The notes beneath the pieces are model-generated. The model searched no databases. It had not been told where the DNA came from and saw nothing but the letters and a program-made list of their open reading frames with translations. The translations under genes were made by a program, and so were the position numbers. Below are positions 43,404 to 54,805 of a stretch of DNA of 64,000 nucleotides, one piece after another. How positions within the stretch are numbered: the stretch's first letter is position 1; each line of letters starts with the position of its first letter. Where the stretch lies: contig CP136066.1 in assembly GCA_032622095.1 (NCBI GenBank), positions 99,535,319 to 99,599,318 on the forward strand, read 5' to 3'. Origin of the DNA: Siphonodentalium dalli. Its lineage: Eukaryota; Mollusca; Scaphopoda; Gadilida; Siphonodentaliidae.

Positions 43404-44008
43404 CTGAAGAAAAAAGAAAACACCATGTAAAGTAGCTCATAACATATTTTGACAAATTATCACCCCCTCCCATATGCAATCATAGAATGGGCCATATTTT
43501 ATACGCTGAAAACGACGCAGAAGACACAGACGCCGAAAACACAGAATGCCAAAATAACTTTACTGCAAATACGCACGCATTCTCACCCAAGAACATTCGC
43601 ACGATGCGTTGTAATGTATAGGCCCCCGGTGGCACTGGAACTATGTACATCATGGGACTGTGGCACCAGCCATCAACTCACCCTATAATATATTTTATAT
43701 TGTCCACCCATGTGAAATGGTTATGTCTCAATAGTAATACTCTCCTGGTAATATGCACCTATCAACATAAACATTTATATTTACCTCGTGAAGTTGGTGA
43801 ATTCTTTCTCATCCGCGTCTTCTAATTCCTGCAGTAGACTGTGAGAAATTCCATACCGGTTCCGTTCTAGGGTGGAGTTCATTGGTTTTGTCCAGCACTT
43901 ACGATTTAGATGTCGTTTTGTTCGTTCCAGTTCTCCCAATAGTAACGTGCCCAGACCCACAAGGGCCAACAACGTATCATCATTCGACCGTACATGTGAA
44001 CGCGACAT
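42383..44008 (-). CDS. HARBI1-type transposase (DDE), two exons
   Basis: Exons 43785-44008 and 42383-43403 splice (AG/GTAAAT ... TTCTTCAG/G) into 414 residues. The ATG at 44008 (MSRSHVRSNDD) is chosen because the frame is then continuous across the splice (FTNFTRLNKSEF), the usual start of the HARBI1 core. The catalytic domain shows the first Asp in CLGAIDGKHIEI, the second in FLVGDDAFAL, and the Glu in RRTVECAFGVL, so the DDE triad is complete. The N-terminal LNKSEFHTVLQKVTP and LRFLATG helices are typical. It would cut at the 140-bp terminal repeats. A cellular domesticated HARBI1 would not have the matching terminal repeats seen here. Confidence 0.9.
43785..44008 (-). CDS. Transposase exon 1
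   Basis: 74 codons plus two bases. Leu- and Lys/Arg-rich N-terminal helices, ending EKEFTNFT and a split Arg codon at AG/GTAAAT. Confidence 0.82.
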
Positions 44009-44256
44009 AACACTTATAACTGATCGCAATGTTTGACCCACTTTTATATATGCTGAGAAATTACACCGGTGATTTGTTCTTAGTAAGAACAATCATGACT
44101 GTTGACAGAAACAAGGTATTCATTAAGTTATCAAGTGGACTTGTGTGTTAGCATTAAAATATAACATTGCGTGTTGAGTAAAGATCAACAGCGACAAGAC
44201 ATTCGGTTAGATAAATCATTGAGATGTCGATCTCGACGCTGATAGAGCTTGGAAAA

Positions 44257-44396
44257 GACTCATTGTGTGAATGTGCGGCGGGCGACATGGCTCACTATGG
44301 CACAGAAATATGACGACCAAGTGTCACCAATATTGCACCATAATTAATTGTCACACCTACTATGCCATCGAAACTGTGATACGTGTGTCCGCAGCC
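44257..44396 (-). repeat. Harbinger right terminal inverted repeat
   Basis: The complement of the left repeat, ending ACGTGTGTCCGCAGCC at 44396 and followed by the ATT target duplication. Confidence 0.9.
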
Positions 44397-44406
44397 ATTT
44401 TCACTT

Positions 44407-44899
44407 TTAAAGGTACGGTTGGCCTTGGCGGTGGGTATCCTGTGAAAATATTTCCACCCGTCAAAAACAACCACAAACAGAAAGAACATCAAAATGTAGA
44501 CAGACTGTGTCCGTATACAAATAAGAAATATCGCATAAACAGTATGTTATTGCCAAATGTTTGACCATTGTTATGTAAACAAAAGCATAAAAAGTTACTA
44601 TTCTGGTGTTTATATTATGATGGTAAAAATAAAGAGCGTTCTTTGTAGGTGAATTCCTGATATGGAACTAATAAAGAGCGTTTATGCCATTTGTGTGTGA
44701 TTAGCCAGTAGCATTGTGCTGTCTTCTGTAACACAATCAGGCTCTTGCTTAGGTAAAATATAGTAGGTCTTTATGATAACATGCTGTTTACGCGATGGTC
44801 ATGGTATATATGAACGAAACTGTATGCGTTTTAATGTTTTTTCTGTTTACGGTGATTAGAATGAATATTTTCGACAACTAAGGCCTCACGTGCCTTTAA
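44407..44899. mobile_element. TTAA-flanked MITE, 493 bp (TTAAAGGTACG ends), copy 1
   Basis: TTAAAGGTACGGTTGGCC at the left and AAGGCCTCACGTGCCTTTAA at the right form short inverted ends with TTAA outermost. The whole length is repeated in inverse orientation at 57158-57659 with high similarity (AATAAAGAGCGTT words, the TGATTAGCCAGTAGCATTGT region). No protein. It starts ten bases after the Harbinger right end. Confidence 0.85.
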
Positions 44900-45119
44900 T
44901 TGTACATCAAATTGAAAAATACTCAGGAAGAAACAATAAAATTTTAAAACTTTGTCATACTTATTCTGCTTATGGAGAGAGGAGGTTCGCATAAGTTTCA
45001 ATAACATGTCCCCCAATTCCCAAATGTTTGTATTATGATAGTTGGGGGGGGGGTGCATTGTCAAGACTGTGTTAAGCGTGTTCATGATATATACAGCCTA
45101 GATATCGGCATTTTGTGTA

Positions 45120-45470
45120 TTTAATTGACGATTAGTTCCCGTGGGAGATAATACAGCCTGTTCTCTCGTAAATAAGCTCATATAAAATTTATTTAAAACA
45201 CAAGAAATAAGCTCATATAGGGGTTATTTGTATGTGAATTAAGCTCTATATGAACTTAAGTGGGACACGATCAAACAGTCGTATATGAACTTATTTCAAT
45301 TCGAAATAAGTTCATATAGGCACTATTTATTCTACTGTTTTCATCGACACGACGTAACAGATGAACGCTCTTTATAATGTGTTTGCATTGCAGCTGCGCC
45401 ATTCAACGAAATAACGGGTATACGTTCTTTCTCAGCTTATTTCAGAATCAAATAAGTTAAATATGAAACT
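45120..45470. repeat. Array of AATAAGCTCATATAG-type words on both strands
   Basis: AATAAGCTCATATAAAA, AATAAGCTCATATAGGGG, TTAAGCTCTATATGAACT, TATATGAACTTATTTCAA and AATAAGTTCATATAGGCA occur within ~200 bases in both orientations, and TCAGCTTATTTCAG / AATAAGTTAAATATG continue to about 45470. They look like partly overlapping inverted repeats, perhaps one decayed foldback element. Confidence 0.6.
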
Positions 45471-45529
45471 TTGTGAATATTTAGGTCCTATATCAACCTA
45501 TTTGAACGAGGACAACTATGTTAGATAAT

Positions 45530-45725
45530 AAGTTCCACAAACGGGCAACTTATTACCTGAACATTTGCCAACAATGGATATGAATTTATCTGCGCTTGTA
45601 TTATTTGTCGTATACATATATATATTTCCCAAACACACCTACATATGATATATTGGCCATTTCAAAGTATACTTATACTTTTTTAATAGTTGGACTGGTT
45701 GGGGGAATCTATTTAGTAAATAAAG
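45530..45725. mobile_element. Diverged relative of the 57.7 kb MITE
   Basis: Matches in order AACTTATTACCTGAACATTT, AACAATGGATATGAAT, TTATTTGTCGT and GGGGGAATCTATTTAGTA of the family at 36206 and 57656. The ends are not preserved. Confidence 0.55.
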
Positions 45726-46847
45726 GTTTAATCGAACAATGATTATAAATCGGTACGCACGAGCTTCGTGTTCCGTCGACCCAGTCCATCCTGAGAGTTC
45801 TAGAATCGCTGTCAAGAGTTGTGTCGGAAACTGTTGGTTCGTTTGTTGTTGATGTCTGGAAAGTGAACTGAAGAGTACAACAATAATGCGGAGATATTTG
45901 TTATGTTATATATGTCTAATCTAGAGTAAAGAAGACAGGGGTATAGCGTTCGAAGATGGAACGTACCACTCGATACAACACAGAGAGAACTTTCTGGAAC
46001 AATATTGAAAATAAATTTACAGAAGAGTGGATGGGAAACTTCATTCGAGTTCCGACCGGACGGTTCGGACAGTAATAATTAGAGTGCCACATGACTTAGC
46101 TCGTCTGGCGATCGGATGACTGGCATTCAGCGGATAATAGAATCGAATCTAATCGAATGGACATTCTTCACCACGACGAATCGGTCTCTTTCTTTCACGT
46201 ATATATGAGTCATGAGGTGAGTGATTTGTACATGGTAACGCAAAATAGCTAAAACTAAAAATTCAATGCTATTTTTGCATTTTAATACCGGTAAACTATT
46301 TCGAACGAAATGCATCTCGATTGCTTTTGCTGATTTATCAATGACGAATATTCAAACAACGTCCACACGGGTCGATGTAACTACGGAGCCAGAATTGACT
46401 GAGGTGTAGATCATATGAGAATCAAAACTAATACTGATCTCCTTGTCATTTCTTCAAAATTGCTAAAATATAACCAGTTTGAAAGCGACTTATAGTTTCA
46501 TCGTTTTAGTTTTCTATTCCCAACAGTATTGAACAAAATTAGCCAATATAATACCATTATTCAAACCCATATTCAAACGTGGAGAACCGCGATAATATAA
46601 CAAATACTATACAGAAGTCATTTTATGGAAGACAAGAACTCGAAGGTGCCCACTAAAATAGAAATGGAGGAGTGGACTTGCATTGCATCTATACATGTAG
46701 AAAACTACATAGTATATAGTATTGAACATTGGAAAACTCACCACTGCATCGGAGTGTGATTCTCGTGCGAATGCCCATTGGTGGAAACATTCTGGGACCC
46801 GTGGAACTGTGGAAGATACATGTATGATACGTAACTCGTTATTATAC
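45726..46847. other. No gene or element recognised
   Basis: AT-rich sequence with short frames only; I see no supported feature. Confidence 0.45.
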
Positions 46848-46949
46848 GGTGGCTGGTTTAGGACATGGAAATTTATTTTTTATTTCGTGGCCACGAAATA
46901 ACTAATTCGTGGCCACGAAATAACTAATCGTGATATACGATCGTCAGTC

Positions 46950-47530
46950 CCATTGTTGTAATGGAATCGGATAGAGATGATCTGGTTGTAGTTGTCCACC
47001 ATCTGGGCATGAGCCACGGCTATATGAGATAAAGGGTGTTGTAGGGTGGCCCGTAAAACAAATTAAGTAATCACCCCTTTCACCAACCAGATCCAAAGTT
47101 GCCGCCGTCCAGGGGGTGGGGTCACATAGGGCACCCACGACATACAGTATATGTTGGGGGCCACCCTACAACACCCATTATACCTCATCAAACGGTTAAG
47201 GGGCCGATACATTGTATAGGTGTCATGTTTGAACCCATCTGGGGCGGATATTTTGGATCGCGGAGGGTGAAAGCGGGTGAATATTTAGTTTGTCTCAGGG
47301 GTCACCATACAACACACTTTATTCGACCTAAAATGGGGGGGGGGGGGGGTTGCATGGGTACCATGATCAATTATCATTTTCGCTCGAGGTGGGCTGAATG
47401 TGTGAAAATTTAGCTTGCTTTGCGAGCCACCGTACAACACCCTTTATTTGATCTATATCGGTCAAGTGGCCGAGAAATAATGCGTACCCTATTTGACCCC
47501 TTCTGAACGGCGACCATTTTGGATCGGGTA
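46950..47530. repeat. Degenerate tandem repeat, unit ~115-130 bp
   Basis: The phrases GGGTGAATATTTAGTTTGTC, CCACCATACAACACCCTTTA, TTTGATCTATATCGGTCAAG and GGCGACCATTTTGGATCGG recur about four times here, with runs of G near 47336. One or two further copies lie at 50205-50360 near the other end of the same element. Confidence 0.7.
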
Positions 47531-48365
47531 TGCACACTAAACACAAGGGGGTCAATCTTGGGGGAGCAATAATTTGGAGGGTTGCTTTGTGTCTCACGAG
47601 GAACTATTTGTCTCTCTGGGAGTGTTATATATACGTATCCTACGAGTGTTTGACAGTGGGAGAACTGATTGGCTCGTGTGATTGGCTGAAAACGCCACGT
47701 GATCTCTTTTCAACCCGGCCAAATGGTTGAAATGCAAATTTGAACTTTGAAAATGGCGGCTGGATAGAATTTAAATGTTCTTACATGAATGCTCATAAAA
47801 TGGTCCTGCGATTGATTCCAGAATTCAGAGGCACACTTCGATGATTTAACATCGATTCGTAGAGATATTTGGACTACACAGGAAATGAAACACGGGAGTA
47901 TTTTAAAACAATATTTGTTCATTATTTTGCTGATGTGTAACCACTAACTGTTGGTGCGGAATACGTACATGTACTCATCATCTGATCGTTATATAAAATC
48001 AATCAACCCATCATCGTTCTATAAGGTTATACTCGTTAGGATCAGGTTATAATTCAACATTTAAAATTTAAAATAAGATCCGTTTCAGTGTCCACATTGC
48101 TGTGAAAACCGAACACTTCCGCTTGCAAGTTGAAGTTGGGACCATGCTTGTTATTTTTTTCAAAATCTGAATCGGTGAATGGTGAGCAATTTATCTATCA
48201 TTGACTCATGTAACTCTTGTTTAAGTTGCATTACATGTATAGCGTAAGGTTAATATTCGATTCATGACAAGACAATACTGTAATTTAGTGTAAATTTACT
48301 AAATTTAACTTGTAGATCAGAACAGACCAAATATTTACCACGAACTTAGGTAACTTGTTTAATAC

Positions 48366-49545
48366 AATTGCAACTTACAAGAGAAGTCGGACAAAACGAT
48401 GTCGCATATGTTACTAAGTCGGCCCAAACCAAAGTCACCCCCAGAGAACTCTGCCCAATAGAATTCGTGCCCGTGAATCAACCTAAATCAGTAACGCATT
48501 GGAACACGGAAGTCAGCCCCACGCGAAGTCGGCCCCACGCGAAGTCAGCCCCAGAGATGCCGGCCCCATATATAACAGAACCATTGTTTAAAATCATTCT
48601 TTATTTATTTTATGATATGAAATATGAAACTGATAATATTATAAATAAGATAATGACAAATATAAAAATAACAAATTCAATTAACAAATTCAAATGTCAT
48701 CGTTGGTATCACCATCACTGTCATTGTTATACATAGTTATGTATTCGATGTCTTTACCTGGGGTGTTTTTGCATTAGTCTACATGTTTTTCGTTTGAGAT
48801 TAATTAATTCTAATGTTTCCTGTGATACTCTCCATGTATTTTGCTTTATTTTTTGGGCATGCTGTGTCAATGGCATTCTAAATTATGGCGGATATTGATT
48901 TGACTGCCATTTCGATGTCGTTTGGGGTGTTAATTTCTTTATTGCTATAATGTTTAAGGTTATGTGTTCCCTAAATTTGTCCCGTATGGAAATCGGATAG
49001 CTGGGCTAACCTTATACTAGTATACATGTACGTCTATATATCCGAAGTGAGAATAAATAATAAACTAATGGCTATTATGGCTTCGTTCGCTAAACAGCAA
49101 TCAAACAGTACTTAGCGCTTTCTTTCATTGTAGGTCGGCAACTATCATATTTTATAACTGAGCCGCTGTCAGTGACTGCCAATATTAAAGTGACAATCAT
49201 TTTGTTATTACAACTACCGGGTAAGAAAACATTGCGTACTTCACAAACGCTACAACACAACCAAATTTAAGTTAGGGACCTCACAGTTAGACAAAATAAA
49301 CATTATCTCAATAAAATTAAGCCGATTTAATCCCTTATAATTAATTGGGCCGACTTCGCATGGGGCCGTCTTCACATGGGGCCGACTTCACGTGGGGCCG
49401 ACTTCTCCAGATACCACGCTTTGTTTGGTGTGAATCAAAGAATGTTTACATTGAAATTGAATGAAATTAGGTACATCATACATGTATAACTTGTTGAATA
49501 CAAGAGAAGTCGTCACAAATGAAGTCGGCCCCAGAGAAGATGGCC
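48366..49545. repeat. Inverted clusters of GAAGTCGGCCCCACGCG words
   Basis: AAGTCGGCCCCACGCGAAGT-type words (48366-48570) are answered by complementary GGGGCCGACTTCACGTGGGG words (49345-49420). A direct TTGAATACAAGAGAAGTCG match occurs at 49488. The two clusters are ~0.8 kb apart and could be the ends of a nested element. Confidence 0.55.
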
Positions 49546-50534
49546 TAGTAGTTAGGCTTCGGCGCTGTTCAGTCCTTTCAAAGAGGGAAACACAGTTAGG
49601 GCACTTATGTGCATTCGCAATTCAGAAGATGGGTGCAATTGCGCCCATAATATAATTGCAAGTTGGGGTTTTTCTCAAACAAAATTTCACTGTGGGATAG
49701 ACATGACTGTGTCAAGTTACATGTTCTCATGCCCTTAATTTAACTGAGATAGGAAAGGTTCAACATATACCTTCAAATAGTTCAATATTGATTCTATGAT
49801 TACAGTCTCATGATTATGCTTTATTTTCTCTTATCAAATGTCACATGATATTGAGATACATGTATGAGTGTATATACAAAAGATACGTACAATATCATAG
49901 ATGGTACTAGTAGTCTATAGAAAAGAATTGTATACATTCTGACTCTTCTTAAGTTGTATGGCAGTTGACTATGTCGTGAGTTTACAATGGCCGGATAAAT
50001 GTGGTGTCAATTTATTGACCGGCTCATGGATTGTCTATTGTTTAGAGTTATCTTTCATAATTTTAATGTCGCCTGATTTCGTTTAGGACTTTCTGTCAGG
50101 AAATTTGTCAAAGTAAACTTAATTTCAATTATTTATGTAATATTGTTACAGTGATATTATTAGTGATGGGCAGTTAACCGAGAAAACTACTCGGTTTCGG
50201 TTTTAATCATGGTTGAAAGGGGTGAATATTTATAAGTTTGTTTTGGTGCCACCATACAAAACCCCTTATTTGACTTATATCGGTCAAGAGAAATGTCATT
50301 CCCATTCGACCCCTTGTGGTAAAAACTAATGAATATTCAGTTTGTCTTGGAGCCACCTAACCCGTGTTTCCCCGTTCTCTCTGGGCTAGTTTATATCGGA
50401 CGTTCATATGTAACCAGTCGCCGTAAAGGTATCTGGATATATGCAAAGGTCAATCAGTTATTTCGTGACCACGAATTAGTATTTCGTGGCCACGAATTAG
50501 TTATTTCGTTATTTCGTGTCCTAAACCAGCCACC

Positions 50535-51534
50535 ATATTATTATGCATCACCGCCATGATACATTTACTAGTATACAAATTGGTCGATTTATATGGACTT
50601 TGGAAGCTTTCAGATGACCACGCTGTGTCCATACGTTACGTTGTATTGCATTTGACTGCGGTGATATATGGACGAATCCATATGACACAGACGAATTTCA
50701 CGAGTTATTCGACCATATAATTCAACCTACATGTATTGATTCTGACATCGAATATAAGATCTTCAACTTCGGAATAATTAGAAATAGAATCTACATTGAA
50801 ATGGTAATCCTCTTCGCTTCACGCTGGTGGCCATCTTTGATAGACTAAAACAATGGCCGCTCCGACAAGGAACGACTATTCGACGGCACACTCACATATA
50901 TATCCCATATAAGATATGCGTTCTCCAGGACTGTTATAATAGGATATAAATGTAGATTTCTGAAATATTTTAATAATGGCTTCGCAAACCGACCCAAATC
51001 TATATATTACGCTCTCGGTTGATTTGCAACAACGAATACAATCTTTATTAATGTTATACGTTTCTAAAGGAGATTGATTTTCCTCAAATCGTTCATATTT
51101 GTCCAAATCCAATAACATGACGACATTGTTAACGCCAGCAGGCGGGGAGCGAATCTCAAGCTATAGTGTGATTGATTTATTGTGGTTTCAGTGGTGTCGC
51201 TCTCAGCAACTAAGGCCATATCACGACATTGCCAGTTTTAGTGGTGGAGGAAATCCGCACACTAACCGCTAATCTAACAGTAATTTCAATGGCTGATAAA
51301 CTCGTCGATCATGCGCGGCAAACCACTGGCCATCGGCGACTAACTGGCAACTCCACCAGATAACTATTTCGAGCGAGTTCAAAGTCCATGATGGAAACAT
51401 GTGGATGTTAACTCGCATCGCCAGCGCAGGAGGGCGACGAGCCGGCTTGGAGTTGTACCCCTAACCGACCGAGGCCCCGATCTCAAGCTTGAAAGATCAG
51501 ATGTTAATTTTTTTAGCACTGACAGGGCCTAACT
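50535..51534. other. No gene recognised
   Basis: The only frames are short and unrecognised (the longest is 80 codons on minus, 50876-51118). GC content rises near 51300-51480 (CGCCAGCGCAGGAGGGCGACG), but I find no exon borders I trust. Confidence 0.4.
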
Positions 51535-52285
51535 TTTTTAACTGATTTCGCGCGGTTGCGTATAACATTGTAAGGATCGGGTCCATAGCTAAATCAGAAT
51601 TCAGGACATTATAGCACAAGAAAACCAATGTCAGAAATGGTAACGCGCTCAAGTTCATATATTATATACCCATTTTTGTAATTATAGAATATAAAATATA
51701 TTGGTTTCGCGAATGACCAACTTTAAATAACAATAACAACCAGCACTTAATTAACGAACGGGCGGCCGAATCGGCCGTCTCCGATCACAACCATCAGTGG
51801 GCTGCAGAACGAAAAATATCTATAAAAATTAACATTATTGACATAATACTGTAAAGGACAATAAACGAAATTGAAATTCCCAACTACATCTTTTACCGGA
51901 CTCGGCCTCCTGGTCGCGCAGTTCAACTTTTAAACCAGAAAAACCCATTATATAAATAAAACGCACAGTGAACCATAGCTATCTATAATTTGGACAACAG
52001 TATACACGCGGCGCATGCGTAATAATAGAAGAATCACTTGACAACAAGGGGTATGCTGCTGGACAATATCGACCAAGGCCCTAATTTTCAGAAGAACACT
52101 TTATGCGGTAGCGTATATATATATCACATCGTAAGGATCGGGTGCATAGATAAATCAGAATGCAGGACACATCATCATAGCATAATATAAGGATCACTTG
52201 ACAACAAGGGGGGGGGGGGTATGCTGCTGGACTATATCGATCAAGGCCCTAATTTTCACAAGAACACTATAGCGTTCCAACTCAC
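51535..52285. repeat. Three direct copies of a GTAAGGATCGGGT...-containing segment
   Basis: GTAAGGATCGGGTCCATAGC (51570) and GTAAGGATCGGGTGCATAGA (52131), with CTAAATCAGAATTCAGGACA-type continuation, repeat. GATCACTTGACAACAAGGGG...CCAAGGCCCTAATTTTCA occurs at about 52035-52095 and again at 52190-52258. It looks like partial tandem duplication of an unknown repeat. Confidence 0.6.
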
Positions 52286-52420
52286 CGGGGTGTTTGAGAT
52301 CCACTGCACTCAATTTTGCCACAACTGGATGTTTCGCTGGAGGGTTCCTTCCTGGAAGCTCCAGCAGCCATCGGAAGGCGACAGTACAACATCGCCTCAT
52401 GCCTCCCTGAGTTTCTTCTC
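52286..52420 (-). other. Possible isolated exon, unidentified
   Basis: A GC-richer 135-base block has an acceptor-like CGTATTGTAG and a donor-like CCCCG/GTGAGT on minus. Two of three frames are open (for example AFRWLLELPGRNPPAKHP). I recognise no protein family and no partner exon. It may be a chance arrangement or a transposon fragment. Confidence 0.15.
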
Positions 52421-52504
52421 CTACAATACGATGTGTAAGATAATATGATGTCACCTCCTAAATCTTGAATATCAGTTAACAGAGGGGTGAATATTGAATG
52501 CCAG

Positions 52505-52935
52505 TTAAGGTACTCAATCCGATCAGAGGGTCCCCATATCATCAAGATACAACAATAACAACAACAACATTTATGCAAAATACGCTTTAGTTATCAGAAT
52601 CGATTAATTGTAACAAAATAATGCTAACCACTGTCAACTATGGTATCAAATTTTCCAAAACGTTTATTTATCAACATTTTGTTCAACGAAATATGGCCGT
52701 TTATCACTTGTTTTTAGAGTTATCCATATTCATCCGCAATTTTGATCGAGACCATTCATTCGTTTGACGGCGTGTTTCTGGACCACAAACAATTGAAATA
52801 ACAAACTTCAAAAATCGATATCAGATCACTCTCAGCTTTGATGGGTAGGTTCCTCGACTCGAATCAAATATATTTTACCCACGAAGCCAAAGAAATAGTA
52901 ATTTAAAGGTGTTTAATCGGATTGAGTACCTTTAA
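52505..52935. mobile_element. TTAA-flanked MITE, 431 bp (TTAAAGGTACTCAATCCGAT ends), copy 2
   Basis: TTAAGGTACTCAATCCGATC at the left and ATCGGATTGAGTACCTTTAA at the right are inverted repeats with TTAA outermost. The interior matches 34813-35222 and adds ~60 bases near 52740-52800. No protein. Confidence 0.85.
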
Positions 52936-53291
52936 CATATGGGGTGATTATAAGACATTTTGGAGAACACTAGAAACTTGTCATGCAGTTGTACATATGG
53001 GTATTTAAAATAAAATACATTGACTGACATTTCTACTATAGTCCCGCAACCCCAAAATAAGTTTTACTTCTATTTTTGTGCGATTGGAAGATGCAACTCA
53101 CATCCATAACATAACAGCTACATGTACCTATATTTTCCAACTGATGCACAACACATGCATAGACCAAGCAGTTCATCTGTTTCATCACTACAGAGACTTG
53201 CAAGCAAACGACTGCATATACATGTATATACACAACATTTTAAAGATGGAATTGTTTTAAGACTAGATCGTACATCAGGCAATTCTTCAAG

Positions 53292-53856
53292 GATTGTCCA
53301 CTTATAAATGGACAATCGGTACCTAAAATGGTCATTAATAAATGGACAATCCAACCACGCGTGGCACGCGAGCTTGGGATTGTCCACTAAATGAAGACAT
53401 GTTTTGCTAATCCTGCATGTTAGCTTCATATTTAATATGAAGGGCAATAACTCTATAAATAATATTAATTTGCTAAATAACGGTGATTTGTATGAGAAGA
53501 AGTTTTGTTGACGAAATAACGGAGATATTTGAAGAAGAGTTGTTGACGAAATAACGGAAATATTCGAAGAAGTGTTTTTAAAGAGCGTACCCCAAACCTC
53601 CACCAATCCCACCCACCCAAGTTGATCTGTTGTGGTGTTGCAAATTTCTCACACAAATCTCCGTCATTTAGTAAAGGTACAATCTTTATAGAGTTATTAC
53701 CCTTCAGATATAATATGAAGCTAACATGCACGATTATCTATATATATATGTCGTGATTTAGTGGACAATCCCAAGTTCGCGTGTCACGCGTGGTCGGATT
53801 GTCCATTTATTAACGATCATTTTAGGTACCGATTGTCCATTTATAAGTGGACAATC
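53292..53856. mobile_element. Large palindromic element, 565 bp, arms ~165 bp
   Basis: GATTGTCCACTTATAA at 53292 begins an arm (to about 53458) that is nearly perfectly complementary to about 53680-53856. The outermost ~26 bases are themselves a palindrome, and GGATTGTCC recurs four times per half. CACGCGTGGCACGCGAGCTT and its complement lie in the arms. The centre holds GACGAAATAACGGAGATATT direct repeats. No protein; a 164-codon frame crossing it is incidental. Confidence 0.8.
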
Positions 53857-54805
53857 TTATGCGCATTAGGTGTCGTACATACGTGTATCTGATATTCCAT
53901 AGATAGAATATAATCATATACAATTTCTTGAATAAAAAGGAACATATAATTCGAACAAAGCAGAAGATTAATTCCGGTTCACGTGAATTCGTCAATGGTG
54001 AAAGCTACACGATGACGTTTTTCGTCGAGTTTCGTTGAAATCGACATGCGTGGGGGCGATATTTTATGGAAATTAAGAAATGAATCCATTGAAATGGACA
54101 ACCTTCGCCATCTAGTGTCTCAGGCGAAGTGCTCCCCCAGCGTTACAATTGATAATGGCTAATTCCAGTAAAATTATCCCAAGTCATAAACGACAGAACA
54201 ATCTTATCTTTCGTATTTTAAATACTTTGATATGGTTCGTTTATATTCTACAATATTTTGCACTCGAGGGACGGATTCTTGTATTTTATTGGTTTTTAAA
54301 AGTGCGAGGTGGAGAAATCTCGGTTTGTATACCTTATGAATGTTGAATTACGATTGCGATAAATTGACCAGATTATGTATACTACAACATGACAATTACG
54401 GTCTATTCGTTCACCTAACCCCAGTGTACGGAGTGTAATCATCAATCGTGATTAAGCGTAATCTTCATACAGAATAACGCATCTGACATTGTTATAATGT
54501 TGCCACCATGCATAACGTGTTCACATATGTGGTTGCGTGTGACCCTTATTGATCAATTGTAAATAAGAAACTATAGAGAAACACTACACATCACAACATT
54601 CCATAATCGGCAAATGAAAAAAGTATGTTACAACCGCGTGAATTGCATTTATAAATGACCCCATGTATTGGGGGATTTGCCGCAAAAATTCAAAAAAATA
54701 TGGTGATCTCCCGCGTAAATTCTTGAGTGTCACTGATTGGCATAGCTTACTGTCGGAGTTCGCAGCAAATCAACACAGATCCGTCATTGATCACTTCGAT
54801 TTATC
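53857..54805. other. No gene or element recognised
   Basis: Ordinary AT-rich sequence. The longest frame (54149-54346, 65 codons, hydrophobic middle) is unsupported. Confidence 0.4.

Larger units (their letters stand above)
39942..44396. mobile_element. Harbinger-superfamily DNA transposon, complete, 4455 bp
   Basis: 140-bp terminal inverted repeats (39942-40081 and 44257-44396, roughly 85% alike, starting GGCTGCGGACACACGTA) are flanked by the 3-bp direct repeat ATT (39939-39941, 44397-44399). Three-base target duplications are the superfamily rule. The element carries the two expected genes in convergent orientation: a MADF-like DNA-binding protein on plus and a HARBI1-type transposase on minus. 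Both frames are intact, so it may be recent or still active. A TTAA-type MITE begins ten bases beyond the right end. Confidence 0.92.
46848..50534. mobile_element. Putative large DNA element, ~3.7 kb, ~80-bp inverted ends with ATTTCGTGGCCACGAAAT palindromes
   Basis: GGTGGCTGGTTTAGGACA at 46848 is mirrored by TCCTAAACCAGCCACC ending 50534. Inside each end are repeated ATTTCGTGGCCACGAAAT palindromes separated by AACTAATTCG. The interior holds a satellite-like array (46950-47530, with related words at 50205-50360) and a GAAGTCGGCCCC inverted cluster. No transposase was recognised and no clear target duplication. An autonomous partner elsewhere is inferred. Confidence 0.65.

Noticed and set aside
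42383-43426. Starting the transposase at 43426
   Set aside because: The first residues would be the translated polypyrimidine tract of an intron; splicing to 43785-44008 gives the family-like sequence.
53118-53612. 164-codon open frame on minus
   Set aside because: It runs through one arm of the 565-bp palindrome and shows no domain.
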